The notes: generated from the letters alone by a model not told the origin. A stretch of DNA of 46,609 nucleotides from CAIKNB01 sp041658705 (GCA_041658705.1 JBAZZT010000012.1:1-46609); one strand, 5' to 3'; shown: positions 8,292 to 16,798, counted from the first letter of the stretch. Translations and numbers: made by a program.

Positions 8292-8657
8292 TTATATTCC
8301 CAAGTCTTCCAGGTCCTTGTCTGTGACCAGGCCTGCTTCACCGTGGGTCTGCTGCGCTTGAGGGGCAGCTGCTCCGCGGCGTTCCTGATGTTCGCGACGC
8401 ATATCCTCGGGCTCGTAAATCTTGAGGTTGACCCGGGCATTCTCCTTGGCACCCACTATCTTGAGCAGGATGCGGAGCGCACGAGCCGTCTGGCCTTGGC
8501 GGCCGATGACATACCCCATGTCCTCCTGGTTGACGTGCAAGGTGATGAGCACTCCCCGTTCATCCACGGTGCGCTCGGTCTTTACGTCCTCTGGGTGATT
8601 GACCACGGACTTAACCACGAATTCGATGAACTGCTGATCGCGAAAAGTCTCTGCCAT
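8292..8657 (-). CDS. khpA: KH-domain RNA-binding protein KhpA
   Basis: The 121-residue protein has a single KH domain of the KhpA/YlqC type. The RNA-binding GxxG loop is VIGRQGQTARALR (GRQG), preceded by an alpha-beta element (FIEFVVKSVV, LHVNQEDMGY). The Gln/Ala-rich C-terminal tail of about 35 residues (EHQERRGAAAPQAQQ) is longer than in most KhpA proteins of about 75-80 residues. KhpA binds RNA and in other bacteria works with KhpB in cell envelope growth. It lies 500 bp downstream of rpsP, the usual neighbour. No SD sequence is visible before the ATG. Confidence 0.93.
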   Translation of the reverse strand: MAETFRDQQFIEFVVKSVVNHPEDVKTERTVDERGVLITLHVNQEDMGYVIGRQGQTARALRILLKIVGAKENARVNLKIYEPEDMRREHQERRGAAAPQAQQTHGEAGLVTDKDLEDLGI

Positions 8658-9155
8658 ATCGTCGATTTTTCCCAGACTCCGCCTGGGGCGGTTGTCTCGG
8701 AAGGTTAGGTTTTCAAAGCGAGATCGGCGCGCCCGACCGATGCCAGGTGACCATTTCTCTGGCGAGAGATTAGCATGAATCTAACAAGCAATCAAGGTTT
8801 TAAAAACAGGCTATTTCTCCACTATTTGCCGGTAAAAACAGCAATATCGATTAAGTTAGACGGTAGACGGTAGCCAAATCGTAGGGGCGCATGCCATGCG
8901 CCCTTTTGGTAATAAGAGGATGTCATTCTTGAGGCCGTCTGACGGCCGAAGAATCTTCCTATTCCTTTAGGTACCCGTAGGGGCGACCCAACGGGTCGCC
9001 CCTACTGAATCAACCAGAGGAAGATCCTTCGCTGCGCTCAAGGGCACGGCGTTCGCGAACGCCGTGCCAGGATGACATTTGTTTTATGTTCTCTGGCTAC
9101 CGTCTGCCTGGGCGCATGGCATGCGCCCCTACCCTCTATAGAAAAAAGCCAGCTT
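8658..9155. repeat. Repeat-filled interval between rpsP and khpA
   Basis: From about 8850 the interval stacks gttagacggtagacggtagc, gtaggggcgcatgccatgcg (8881), a gtcattcttgaggccgtctg ... caggatgacat hairpin pair (8921-9079), a GTAGGGGCG palindrome with core acccaacgggt (8977-9005), and a second gcatggcatgcgcccctac (9113-9131). 8658-8849 holds no feature I recognise. There is no gene. Confidence 0.8.
9044..9067. repeat. 24-bp palindrome nested inside another repeat
   Basis: GCACGGCGTTCG/CGAACGCCGTGC is a perfect palindrome inserted in the right arm of the gtcattcttgag repeat. A near copy is nested in an unrelated repeat at 17258-17280. Confidence 0.85.
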
Positions 9156-9467
9156 TTAGGCTGACTTTTTCTTTTCCAGTTTGGCTTTGCGCGACTGGCT
9201 GATCGAGACGGTCTTGCGTTTTGCGCCTTCGAGGATCTTTTTGTCCACCAGCAGGTTCCACACGGTCGCCGAAGTTTGGGCGCCTATGGAAATCCAGTAC
9301 TTGATGCGGTCGACTTTAAAATCCACGGTCGCTGGCTCGGTGCGCGGGTTGAAAGTACCGAGGTTCTCGAGGTACTTGCCCCAAGGGTCTTTGCGCTTAT
9401 CCGAAACGATGAGGCGATAGATCGGCTGTTTGGTCTTGCCGACGCGGCTTAGACGGATGGTGATCAT
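9156..9467 (-). CDS. rpsP: Small-subunit ribosomal protein S16
   Basis: The 103-residue protein is a standard S16: MITIRLSRVGKTKQPIYRLI at the start, the GKYLENLGTFNP loop, and KYWISIGAQTS. The C-terminus is Lys-rich (SRKAKLEKKKSA). S16 binds 16S rRNA early in 30S assembly. It is followed on the same strand by khpA, as in many bacteria, though 500 bp of repeats intervene. Its promoter is at 9553-9581, giving a leader of about 80 nt with a CCGCG...CGCGG hairpin. There is no SD sequence. Confidence 0.97.
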   Translation of the reverse strand: MITIRLSRVGKTKQPIYRLIVSDKRKDPWGKYLENLGTFNPRTEPATVDFKVDRIKYWISIGAQTSATVWNLLVDKKILEGAKRKTVSISQSRKAKLEKKKSA

Positions 9468-9552
9468 GAAGATGAAAAATTATGATTTTTGGGCTTTTTG
9501 GCCCGAGAGCTTGACGGCTGCCCGCGATAATCCAGCCGCGGGAAGTGCGCAC

Positions 9553-9581
9553 AAAGTACTGCGGCCAAGGGAATTTGTCAA
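9553..9581 (-). promoter_or_regulatory. Promoter of rpsP
   Basis: On the minus strand TTGACA is followed after 17 nt by TACTTT, about 85 nt before the rpsP start. Confidence 0.6.
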
Positions 9582-9591
9582 CACGCTAGAG

Positions 9592-9668
9592 GATAGAGAG
9601 TAGATGGTAGAGAGTAGCCAGAGTCGGAGCTGGCTACTCTCTACCATCTACCCTCTACTCTCTTGTGA
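9592..9668. repeat. Long palindrome of the gtagagagtagccag family
   Basis: The left arm (gagagtagatggtagagagt agccag) and right arm (ctggctactctctaccatct) are nearly perfect inverted repeats around gagtcggag. 9669-9805 then has acttttgactttcaactttc words of the AT-rich family up to the SD of the next gene. Confidence 0.85.
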
Positions 9669-9805
9669 CCCTCTACTCTTGACTCCTCCCCCGAAAACAG
9701 TTAGGCTCCAAGCCCTCGAACCTTCAACGAAGTCTGAAGTCGTGGCAGTCGGACTTCCCGACTTTCTACTTTTGACTTTCAACTTTCGACTTCAGAGGTG
9801 AAAAG

Positions 9806-10801
9806 ATGGTTTTGCGCAGAATCCCCGAATACCCTGTCAAAGCGCCGAAAAGCAAAAACGGCGCGCCCTACATCCGCTGGTTGGAAAGCCAAAGGCGGAT
9901 CTACGAGCTCATCCTGGGTGCTTTGCCCGATGGCGTTGTGGTCATGCTGCCCGATGGCGCGACCACCTACCTGAACGCCGCCGCGGAGCGCCTGCTCGGT
10001 TCGGATTCTGCCGGATGTCTGGAACGCATCCTCCTGGATTCGTTTCGTGAAGCCACGGGCCAAAGCTGCGCCAAACGCCTCCTCGAATGCGCGACGAACG
10101 GAGCGGGCTATCGCTGTCGAGGCTTTGTCCGACATGAGTCCGAGGGCAACATCCCGGTCGAGTTGGACATCTCGACTTTGCGCGATAAACACGGCGAGAT
10201 CGTGCGGCTCATCGTGACTTTCCGCGATTTGCGCAGGGAAATCCAGCGCGAGCAGGAATTGGAACGCCTGGCCATGACCGACCAGCTCACGCAGTGCAAG
10301 AACCGCTGGTGGTTCGAAAAGCATTACGCCGACGCTTTCGCCCGCGCCCAAAAAGACGGCAGCTGGCTCGGGCTGATCTTCGTGGATCTCGACAACTTCA
10401 AGACCGTGAATGACGAATCCTACGAAGTCGGCGACGGCATCATCCATCAGAGCGCCGAAGCTTTGGCCTCGGTCTTGCGCACCACTGATTCGCTGGTGCG
10501 TTTGGGCGGCGACGAGTTCGTCTTCGTGGCCCAAGGCATGGACCTGGCGACCGTGCTCGAGATCGTGCGCCGCATGGCCGTGGCGCTGGGCAATGTCCAT
10601 TACACCTTGAGCAAACGGCTTGACGAACAGTTCCACGTCACCGCCTCGATCGGCGTGTCGGTGCTGGCCGGCCATGATCCGCGGCTCGCCGAGATAAAGA
10701 TCTACGCCCAAGAAGGCAAACGCCTGTCCAAACTCAACGGCAAAAACCGTTTCTGCATCCTGCCCCAGGACGAGTCTCCCCAACCCACCCTCGTCCACTG
10801 A
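9806..10801 (+). CDS. PAS-GGDEF diguanylate cyclase
   Basis: The 331-residue protein has a PAS-like domain at about residues 25-140 (LPDGVVVMLPDGATTYLNAA) and a GGDEF domain at about 155-320. The active-site motif is intact (RLGGDEFVF, near residue 234) and is preceded five residues earlier by RTTD, an RxxD inhibitory site. FVDLDNFKTVND supplies the metal-binding Asp. It should make cyclic di-GMP from two GTP, with product inhibition. It has no transmembrane helix, so it is likely cytoplasmic. A good SD (GAGGTG) lies 6 nt before the ATG, unlike neighbouring backbone genes. No EAL, HD-GYP or PilZ partner is in the window. Confidence 0.92.
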   Translation: MVLRRIPEYPVKAPKSKNGAPYIRWLESQRRIYELILGALPDGVVVMLPDGATTYLNAAAERLLGSDSAGCLERILLDSFREATGQSCAKRLLECATNGAGYRCRGFVRHESEGNIPVELDISTLRDKHGEIVRLIVTFRDLRREIQREQELERLAMTDQLTQCKNRWWFEKHYADAFARAQKDGSWLGLIFVDLDNFKTVNDESYEVGDGIIHQSAEALASVLRTTDSLVRLGGDEFVFVAQGMDLATVLEIVRRMAVALGNVHYTLSKRLDEQFHVTASIGVSVLAGHDPRLAEIKIYAQEGKRLSKLNGKNRFCILPQDESPQPTLVH

Positions 10802-10806
10802 CCCCC

Positions 10807-10862
10807 AAGCCCCGAACTTTCGGGGCTTTCCTCCAGCGACCTTAACGGGTCGCTGTTATTTT
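10807..10862 (+). terminator. Double hairpin terminator after the GGDEF gene
   Basis: AAGCCCCGAActTTCGGGGCTTTCC is followed by a second stem, AGCGACC-ttaac-GGGTCGCT, and gttattttta. Confidence 0.75.
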
Positions 10863-10888
10863 TAGACCGATAAGTCGCTCCGTTATAT

Positions 10889-10917
10889 TTGACAATCTCC
10901 AAATTTTTTCGTATCTT
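10889..10917 (+). promoter_or_regulatory. Promoter of tRNA-Glu
   Basis: TTGACA is followed after 17 nt by TATCTT, about 34 nt before the tRNA 5' end. Confidence 0.6.
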
Positions 10918-10951
10918 GCCGCCACATTCGATAACGCTTCGGCAATCCCAT

Positions 10952-11026
10952 GGCCCCATCGTCTATCGGTTAGGACAGCGGCTTTTCAAGCCGTTAAGAG
11001 GGGTTCGACTCCCCTTGGGGCTACCA
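10952..11026 (+). tRNA. tRNA-Glu (anticodon TTC)
   Basis: The sequence folds as a cloverleaf. The acceptor stem pairs GGCCCCA with TGGGGCT, the anticodon loop is TTTTCAA (TTC anticodon) in the stem GCGGC/GCCGT, and the T arm has GGTTCGACTCC. The CCA end is encoded (ACCA at 11023-11026). Confidence 0.96.
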
Positions 11027-11028
11027 AT

Positions 11029-11060
11029 ACAAACACCACCCAGTCACGGGTGGTGTTTGT
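11029..11060 (+). terminator. Hairpin after tRNA-Glu
   Basis: ACAAACACCACCC-agtca-GGGTGGTGTTTGT is a 13-bp stem starting 3 nt after the tRNA. A U-tract is missing on the plus strand; it also lies downstream of the convergent gene at 11080. Confidence 0.65.
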
Positions 11061-11079
11061 GATGTAGGAAAACGTTGCA

Positions 11080-13314
11080 TCAGAAAGTGACATATAGAGT
11101 CCCCTTGGTTTTATCGTAAAAAGAAAAAGTCAGCGTCAGCGTGCGGCCGATTTTCATCATCACCAATTGATCGCCTTCGGCTAGATATGTCTTATATCCC
11201 AGCCCTTCAAGATAATTTTGTACTGCCATCTTATCGCTCTCGACCACCAACCGTCCGAAGATATATTCCAAGCCGCCGGAAACGTCTTTATTCAGTTTAA
11301 CTTCGCCGGCGAAGATTTGATTGAGGATGGGCAGAAGTTCTTGATGAATTTGGGTGGCGGATTTATACACCGGTTTTATCTCTTCAGTCTGTGCCGCGTT
11401 GGCATAATTTATTTCCGCCCAAGTTTTTGTTTTTGGCGGGATTTGGGAAGGAAAAACTTTCGGCAGAATAGTTGGATTGACTGCTACCGCTGGGGCGACA
11501 TCCGTGGCGCAGATATCGATGACTTTTGTTTTTAAGACCGGCGTCTTGGGTTGAACTTTTTTATCGATTTTCAAAACCAAACTTTTCACCATCGGCGTAA
11601 GATTCTTCAAGGCAAGAAAGGGGCCGACATCTTTGCTGGATAAATCAGTGTAATCGGTAATCATCCCTTGGTCATTAGCGGCGTTGCCGTTGACATCCAA
11701 TTTGACCAGCAACGTGTCTTGAAAATAACCCTGCCCCATACTGTAGCTATAACTCAAGATCGACGTATTATAACTGCCGGCGATGATCAAACCGTTGTCT
11801 GCAGTCGGTTCTACCCCGTAACCATAGACGTAATCCTCCAGACCGATGGTTTTTGACCACTGCGGATTAAAATCCGCGTCTGTTTTTACCAGCAGAACAC
11901 CGTTATTCAGACGAGTATCGAAACTCTTGGCGGTTTTGATGTAATCTTCCCAAGCCAAAAGTATTTCCGGATCATTGGTGATTTTGCCGTCATCGCAATC
12001 CTTTACTCGATGCTTGCTGGCGCACACATCATTCAATTGTTTCAACTTTTCCCCGACGAGCTCGGCCCTATTTTCTTGATCGCTCCGGGGAAGCGGAAGG
12101 TAATCCAACTTATAGACAAAACCGTTGTCTTGAGTCTTGATTATTTTTGCCTCGCTTATGTTGTCGCCGAATTGCAGGCCTAATTTTATCGCCTTAGCCC
12201 ACTCCAGATCGCCGGAATTATTTATTTTGACGGCCGCCAGCGAATATTTTCCGGCTGGAGTAGACCAGATTGACCCGGCGGATAAAATCGGCGACAAAAA
12301 ACCTAAGGCCAGATAACCGCCGGAGGTTTGCTGAATAGCGAAAAATTTTCCGGCCGCATTGCGCTTCGTCTGATAAGTCATCTTAGTATGACCATCCTCA
12401 CCGGTCTTGTAGATGGACTCCTCCAAAGGGACGATCTCCAGGCTTTTCGCCCATTCGATTCCGAGATTTGGATTGAATTTGACGACTACCGGCACAGTCG
12501 AATCCTCGAATTTTTCCGCCGGACCGCTTGCTCTGCCTGCGGTTTTGACGCCGCCTAAAGCGATAAAACTGCCGTCGACCAATGGTTCGATGTCGACATT
12601 GCTCATTTCCATCTTTTGCGACCATTTATTCTTTCCATCTTTATCGAATTTAGCCAGCACAAAATAAGTCGGCGCCGTCTTCTCGCCAAAACCCGTCTGG
12701 GTAAAATACCCGGAGAATATGAAGCCATTGTCTTTCGTGGCGTAAACTTTATTCACGCGGTCAGTCGAATAATCGCCGATCATTTTAGTCCAGGCCTGGT
12801 TACCCTGCTTATCGAATTTGGTCAGAAAAATATCGTCCCACCTCTCTTTTAGTTTCAAATATCTACTGTCGATGAATCCTGTCCCTTGGCTAGCCATCAA
12901 AAAACCGCCATCTGCAAGCTCAACGACATCTCGACCATATTCTTCACCCTTTTTGGCGGCTCCGGCGTAGCTTTTGTCGATTTTTACCGAATGAGCTGAT
13001 TGAAAAAGCTTGGTCCATTGTTGATTGCCTTTGGCGTCGATTTTGCTGATGAACGCATCATCGTCAGAAATCACTCCCTGCTTATCATTAAGGCTTTGAC
13101 CGGTAAAAACATAACCGCCGTCTTTCGTTTGCGTAATGCCTCTCGCCTCCGATACATCCTCGATTCGATAATGCTTGACGAAGGTAATGGTTTCATTCCC
13201 GTCTTTCTGCGCCTGGACTCGAATGGCTGCCCAGGAAATCAAAGCGCAAAAAATCAGCGCCGAAATTCCAAAAATAATTTTATTATTTTTGAACAAGAAT
13301 CTCCAATGTTTCAT
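11080..13314 (-). CDS. Large secreted propeller-like repeat protein, unknown
   Basis: The 744-residue protein begins with a basic segment and one hydrophobic stretch (residues about 14-35, IIFGISALIFCALISWAA) ending near VQAQ, which fits a signal peptide or anchor. The next 500 residues contain repeated units of the kind ITQTKDGGYVFTGQS ... ISKIDAKGNQQWTKLF, seen again as VYATKDNGFIFSGYF ... LAKFDKDGKNKWSQKM. Such GG[YF]-[FL]-x-G and KxDxxGNxxW repeats usually form beta-propeller blades. The C-terminal 200 residues lack them. Base composition is clearly lower in GC than the neighbours, as for the following lipoprotein. Function unknown; probably exported. Confidence 0.85.
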   Translation of the reverse strand: MKHWRFLFKNNKIIFGISALIFCALISWAAIRVQAQKDGNETITFVKHYRIEDVSEARGITQTKDGGYVFTGQSLNDKQGVISDDDAFISKIDAKGNQQWTKLFQSAHSVKIDKSYAGAAKKGEEYGRDVVELADGGFLMASQGTGFIDSRYLKLKERWDDIFLTKFDKQGNQAWTKMIGDYSTDRVNKVYATKDNGFIFSGYFTQTGFGEKTAPTYFVLAKFDKDGKNKWSQKMEMSNVDIEPLVDGSFIALGGVKTAGRASGPAEKFEDSTVPVVVKFNPNLGIEWAKSLEIVPLEESIYKTGEDGHTKMTYQTKRNAAGKFFAIQQTSGGYLALGFLSPILSAGSIWSTPAGKYSLAAVKINNSGDLEWAKAIKLGLQFGDNISEAKIIKTQDNGFVYKLDYLPLPRSDQENRAELVGEKLKQLNDVCASKHRVKDCDDGKITNDPEILLAWEDYIKTAKSFDTRLNNGVLLVKTDADFNPQWSKTIGLEDYVYGYGVEPTADNGLIIAGSYNTSILSYSYSMGQGYFQDTLLVKLDVNGNAANDQGMITDYTDLSSKDVGPFLALKNLTPMVKSLVLKIDKKVQPKTPVLKTKVIDICATDVAPAVAVNPTILPKVFPSQIPPKTKTWAEINYANAAQTEEIKPVYKSATQIHQELLPILNQIFAGEVKLNKDVSGGLEYIFGRLVVESDKMAVQNYLEGLGYKTYLAEGDQLVMMKIGRTLTLTFSFYDKTKGTLYVTF

Positions 13315-13439
13315 AGCTTAATCTTCGATTAGCATAGCATTTTATTGGCAGCTGCACTAAAGCCCGGCGCAGATCATATTTTGATTCGCCTTGATTCAAT
13401 CGGCAAAGGAGAATAAAATATTCATCAGAATACAAATTT

Positions 13440-14147
13440 ATGCATAAAAAACTTTTTGGCCTCACCTTAATCTTGGTCGGTGTTTTGATTTTTGCGGGCG
13501 CTGGTTGCGCTGGAAAACAAGTCGCCCCAGCTCCGACGAAAGAAACGAATACGAATCAGGCAACCAACAACCCGACGGAAGCCAGTCCGGCAGTCACCAA
13601 TCTGATAAATGCTGATTCATCAGGTCTGTGTGATTCGGCCACGGAAACAGAAGCACCCAACTCGCAGGCCAAAGAATTGAAGACGATTTTCAACGAGGCT
13701 GGCGGCGAGATGAAATTCCTCGCCAATCTCCCGCAAGATGCCCAGACTGGAGATACGTATATTTATGTTTTGAAGAAAATACCGACCACGGCTAAGCTGG
13801 AAAGCGCTTTTAAGAAACATGGCTACAAAATAGCGCTGTCAGGCAGTCTCATGGTGGTTTCGAAGAACAATCTTTATTTCAGCATCAGTCTGACTGATAA
13901 GGGCGAATGCCAGGAGGTCGTCATCATGACCTCGAATGAGCCGTTTAAATTGGGTGGAGAGGTGACATTGCGAGAGTGCCAAAAATTTTTGGAGATAGGT
14001 CGCCATGCCGACATCCGTTACAACAACATGTACGTCGCTTGGACAAGCGCCATCAAACTATTCAATTATTGGTTCATGCTGGCGGCAAAGTATAGCGTGA
14101 CCAAAGAGGTCATCGAGAGCGTTTGCAAGCAAAAACTTGGTATTTGA
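13440..14147 (+). CDS. Lipoprotein, unknown
   Basis: The 235-residue protein has a lipoprotein signal peptide: MHKKLFGLTLILVGVLIFAG followed by AGC, with Cys23 as the probable lipidated residue. A Pro/Thr/Asn-rich linker (about 30 residues) leads to a domain of about 180 residues with four scattered Cys. I recognise no family. It is divergent from the propeller-like gene and shares its lower GC content, so the two may have arrived together. The ATG has no clear SD sequence. Confidence 0.8.
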   Translation: MHKKLFGLTLILVGVLIFAGAGCAGKQVAPAPTKETNTNQATNNPTEASPAVTNLINADSSGLCDSATETEAPNSQAKELKTIFNEAGGEMKFLANLPQDAQTGDTYIYVLKKIPTTAKLESAFKKHGYKIALSGSLMVVSKNNLYFSISLTDKGECQEVVIMTSNEPFKLGGEVTLRECQKFLEIGRHADIRYNNMYVAWTSAIKLFNYWFMLAAKYSVTKEVIESVCKQKLGI

Positions 14148-14217
14148 CCGGCAAGCGGGAAATAAATTAATTACGCTCGGCACAAGATGCGCGGCTTGAT
14201 TTTTATATTCAGCTGCA

Positions 14218-14247
14218 TTGACACGAATCGCAAAACCTGCTTATGAT
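14218..14247 (+). promoter_or_regulatory. Promoter of the Cys/Gly-rich lipoprotein
   Basis: TTGACA is followed after 18 nt by TATGAT, about 70 nt before the start. The leader holds a GTCCT...AGGAC hairpin. Confidence 0.65.
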
Positions 14248-14316
14248 GATATAGAGGAATGGTCCTCCAGACATCTGCCCGCGCGGCAGGACGCCCTTTC
14301 ACATCAGAGGTCTAGA

Positions 14317-15558
14317 ATGAGAATGAGAACTTACATCCGTACGTGTCTTTGCCTGGTCGTCGCCTCGTCGTGTGTCATCTCGATAGCCTGCGGCGGCGGA
14401 GGATCGCCTGATCCCGCGACCGGCGGCGCCGGTGGAACCCCCGGCAACGGAGGATCGGGTTCGACCGCGACCGGCGGTACGAACACGGGTGGCGCTGGCC
14501 TGGGCGGCACAGGCGGCTCAAGCGGAGGTTGCTCCGGGAGCTGCGATGACGGTTTCGATTGTACCGTCGACTCCTGCCTGAATAGCAAGTGCACGCACTC
14601 GATCGGGCCGAACTCCGGCGCGACCGCCTGCCCCATCGGGCAGTACTGCACGGTGGAGAAAGGCTGCGTGGCCAATCCCGCCTGCGCCACGGACGCGCAG
14701 TGCGTCGAGTCCTTCAAGGGCGACGCCTGCAAGACCAACATCAAGTGCGACCCGAAGTCCTCGCTCTGTCTCTTCGACACGCTCGACAAGGATGGCGACA
14801 AGCATCCGGCGCCGGCCTGCGGCGGAGATGATTGCGACGACAGCGCCGTGACCATCCACCCCGGCGTGACCGAGATGTGCAACGGCAAGGACGACGACTG
14901 CGACGGTAAGATCGATCTGAACGCCAAATGCCCGACGTACGAGGCATGCACGGCCGGATCATGCGTCTGCCCACCCGAGAATACCTGCGGCGATAGCTGC
15001 GTGGATAAGCAGACGGATTCGTCGAATTGCGGGGTTTGCGGCCACGAGTGCGGCTACCTTGCCGATTGCGTGGGCGGACAATGCGTATGCATTCAAACCC
15101 AATGCGGCGGCGTGTGCGTGGACACATCGACCGACGAAAATAACTGCGGCGCCTGCGGCAACGTGTGCCCGCCGGGCAAGGCGTGCTCGGCTGGCAAGTG
15201 CGAGTGCCAGGGCGGCACCGTCGAGTGCGGCGGCGCCTGCACGTACACGGACTCCGACCCAAAGAACTGCGGCGGTTGCGGAACAGTATGCGAGCTCGGG
15301 GAATCGTGTGACGCCTACACATGTTCCTGCCCCTACCCGAAGACGAAGTGCGCGGGCGGTTGCACCAATACGTCCTCGGACAGCCAAAACTGCGGCACCT
15401 GTGGACACGTCTGCGGCTCGGGGTTCTGCGTCAGCGGATGGTGCAACAGCGGCAAGGGCGGGGCGGGCGGAGGAGGAGCGGGCGGAACCGGGGGTTCTGC
15501 CGGCACGTATGGAGGGGGAGGTAGCGGAGGCAGCACGGGCGGAGCCGGTGGGACCTGA
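14317..15558 (+). CDS. Cys/Gly-rich lipoprotein with MopE-type metal-binding motif
   Basis: From ATG 14317, chosen for the SD AGAGG 6 nt upstream, the protein has 413 residues. The signal peptide ends at ISIAC, giving a lipidated Cys, followed by a Gly/Thr-rich linker. A central part has DKDGDKHP and EMCNGKDDDCDGKID, the acidic motif of MopE-like putative metal-binding proteins. Four Cys-rich units of about 38 residues follow, each with a version of CGGVCVDTSTDENNCGACG. The C-terminus is almost pure Gly/Ser/Thr. Proteins of this build are typical of Myxococcota and unusual for a Patescibacteria backbone, so transfer is a reasonable inference. It is likely a surface protein that binds Ca2+ or another metal; function unproven. 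Confidence 0.85.
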   Translation: MRMRTYIRTCLCLVVASSCVISIACGGGGSPDPATGGAGGTPGNGGSGSTATGGTNTGGAGLGGTGGSSGGCSGSCDDGFDCTVDSCLNSKCTHSIGPNSGATACPIGQYCTVEKGCVANPACATDAQCVESFKGDACKTNIKCDPKSSLCLFDTLDKDGDKHPAPACGGDDCDDSAVTIHPGVTEMCNGKDDDCDGKIDLNAKCPTYEACTAGSCVCPPENTCGDSCVDKQTDSSNCGVCGHECGYLADCVGGQCVCIQTQCGGVCVDTSTDENNCGACGNVCPPGKACSAGKCECQGGTVECGGACTYTDSDPKNCGGCGTVCELGESCDAYTCSCPYPKTKCAGGCTNTSSDSQNCGTCGHVCGSGFCVSGWCNSGKGGAGGGGAGGTGGSAGTYGGGGSGGSTGGAGGT

Positions 15559-15722
15559 CACCCGACACCGCTGCCGCTCATCACCCAATGTGGTAGTATC
15601 TGCGGATTGGAAATCCAGATGATAAAGTCTTCGCAGCCACACTACCAGAATCCGTCGTGCGCTCCCTGACGACGATCCTGACCCCTGCACCTTGTTCCTG
15701 CCTCTAGACCGCAGGAACGTGA
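15559..15722 (+). other. 3' region of the Cys/Gly-rich gene with a long stem
   Basis: TGTGGTAGT at 15590 pairs with ACTACCA at about 15645, and TCTGCG with CGCAG inside it. The stretch has no ORF and lies before the terminator, so it is probably untranslated 3' RNA. Confidence 0.4.
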
Positions 15723-15754
15723 CCGACGACGCAACTCTGCGTCGTTCTTTTTTT
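15723..15754 (+). terminator. Terminator of the Cys/Gly-rich gene
   Basis: ACGACGCA-actc-TGCGTCGT is followed by tctttttttat, a textbook intrinsic terminator. Confidence 0.85.
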
Positions 15755-15809
15755 ATCCCTTCATTCCTGGCGTGGAGGGTCCTTTTTCCTGTCGTTTCGA
15801 CCGATGCGT

Positions 15810-16643
15810 TTATGCCCGTTCCATCGACTGAATCAACCGCGTCAAGCCGATGCCGCCGCCGAAGCGCGGGAAGAAGGGCAGGGCGAGGAATGATTCGAGT
15901 TCCGCTTCGACGCGCTCGCGGCTGAACAGGTCGAAAAGTTTTTGCGCATACTGGCCGGCGCTGATGGAATAGAATTTGGCGCGCATCTCCTCCGCATCAG
16001 AACCGCGCTCGGCGCTGCCGATGGTTTCCATGCCGTCCATGATCACGTCGATCTTGCAGGCGCGCCCCAGGCCGTCGCGCTTCATGTTCCAAAAGGGCGA
16101 GGTGTGCTCGGGAAAATGTTCGAGGAACGCCGCGCGCCCGTAATCGTCCAACATCTTGCCTTCTTCGACGCGGCTGATTTCGTCCACCCCGTATTTCTCC
16201 ATGGCGTCTTGGTAGGCGACGTGCGGGAAGGTGTCTTTGTCGCCGTAACCCAAGTGCTCCAAAAGCTCGGCTTCGAGCGCGCGCAAATCGTCCAGCGTGC
16301 CTTTGGACTCGAACTCGAACATGGGGAACAGAATCCGATGACGCCCGGGGACCGGATTGGGTTCCTGGCGATAACTCGTACTGACGCAAAACACGCCGGG
16401 GATCTCCGGGCGCGTCAGTAATTCATATTCCAGCCACATCTGACCGGTCTGCGGCAGGGGCCAAACCTGTCCCGCATAATTGTAAGATGCGACGGTCGTG
16501 GGATCTTCGCACGCCGCGAGGATGCTCAAGCGGTCCTGGGTATGGACTTCGACGAAGCCCCGTTCAAAAAAGAATGCCCTTAAGGCATTCGTGACACGAC
16601 TGAAGGCGCACACATTCGGCTCGCCGATGTAGGTGTTTCTCAT
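15810..16643 (-). CDS. Class II aminoacyl-tRNA-synthetase-like protein without anticodon domain (Asp/Asn/Lys type)
   Basis: The 277-residue protein consists only of a class II catalytic core of the Asp/Asn/Lys group. Motif 2 is visible as VSTSYRQEPNP ... RILFPMFEFES and motif 3 as FGGGIGLTRLIQSMERA at the C-terminus. The N-terminal OB-fold that binds the anticodon is missing; the ORF starts directly with the core (VCAFSRVTNALRAFF). Such stand-alone cores act as amino-acid ligases, for example EpmA, which modifies EF-P, or the AsnRS-related asparagine synthetase of archaea. Which one applies cannot be told. It is a single gene, convergent with the Cys/Gly-rich gene, with no SD sequence. Confidence 0.85.
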   Translation of the reverse strand: MRNTYIGEPNVCAFSRVTNALRAFFFERGFVEVHTQDRLSILAACEDPTTVASYNYAGQVWPLPQTGQMWLEYELLTRPEIPGVFCVSTSYRQEPNPVPGRHRILFPMFEFESKGTLDDLRALEAELLEHLGYGDKDTFPHVAYQDAMEKYGVDEISRVEEGKMLDDYGRAAFLEHFPEHTSPFWNMKRDGLGRACKIDVIMDGMETIGSAERGSDAEEMRAKFYSISAGQYAQKLFDLFSRERVEAELESFLALPFFPRFGGGIGLTRLIQSMERA

Positions 16644-16798
16644 ACGCGGATAAAAAAATAGCCCCCAACGGGGCGAATTAAATCGGACTTAGCTTTGGGT
16701 CGATCGAGAAATCGATGCATAGCTGACGCGGAGTATACATCTTGCCTGCGCTTGGGTGAAGTGGATAAGTACGCGTAGAGGGTGTAACGTCGTTTCAT

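Noticed and set aside
14331..14951. 206-residue minus-strand ORF opposite the Cys/Gly-rich lipoprotein
   Set aside because: Antisense shadow of a GC-rich gene; Pro/Pro-Pro rich by complement of Gly codons.
15059..15690. Long ORFs in both other frames across the Cys-rich repeats
   Set aside because: Shadows of the repeat; low-complexity Ala/Arg composition.
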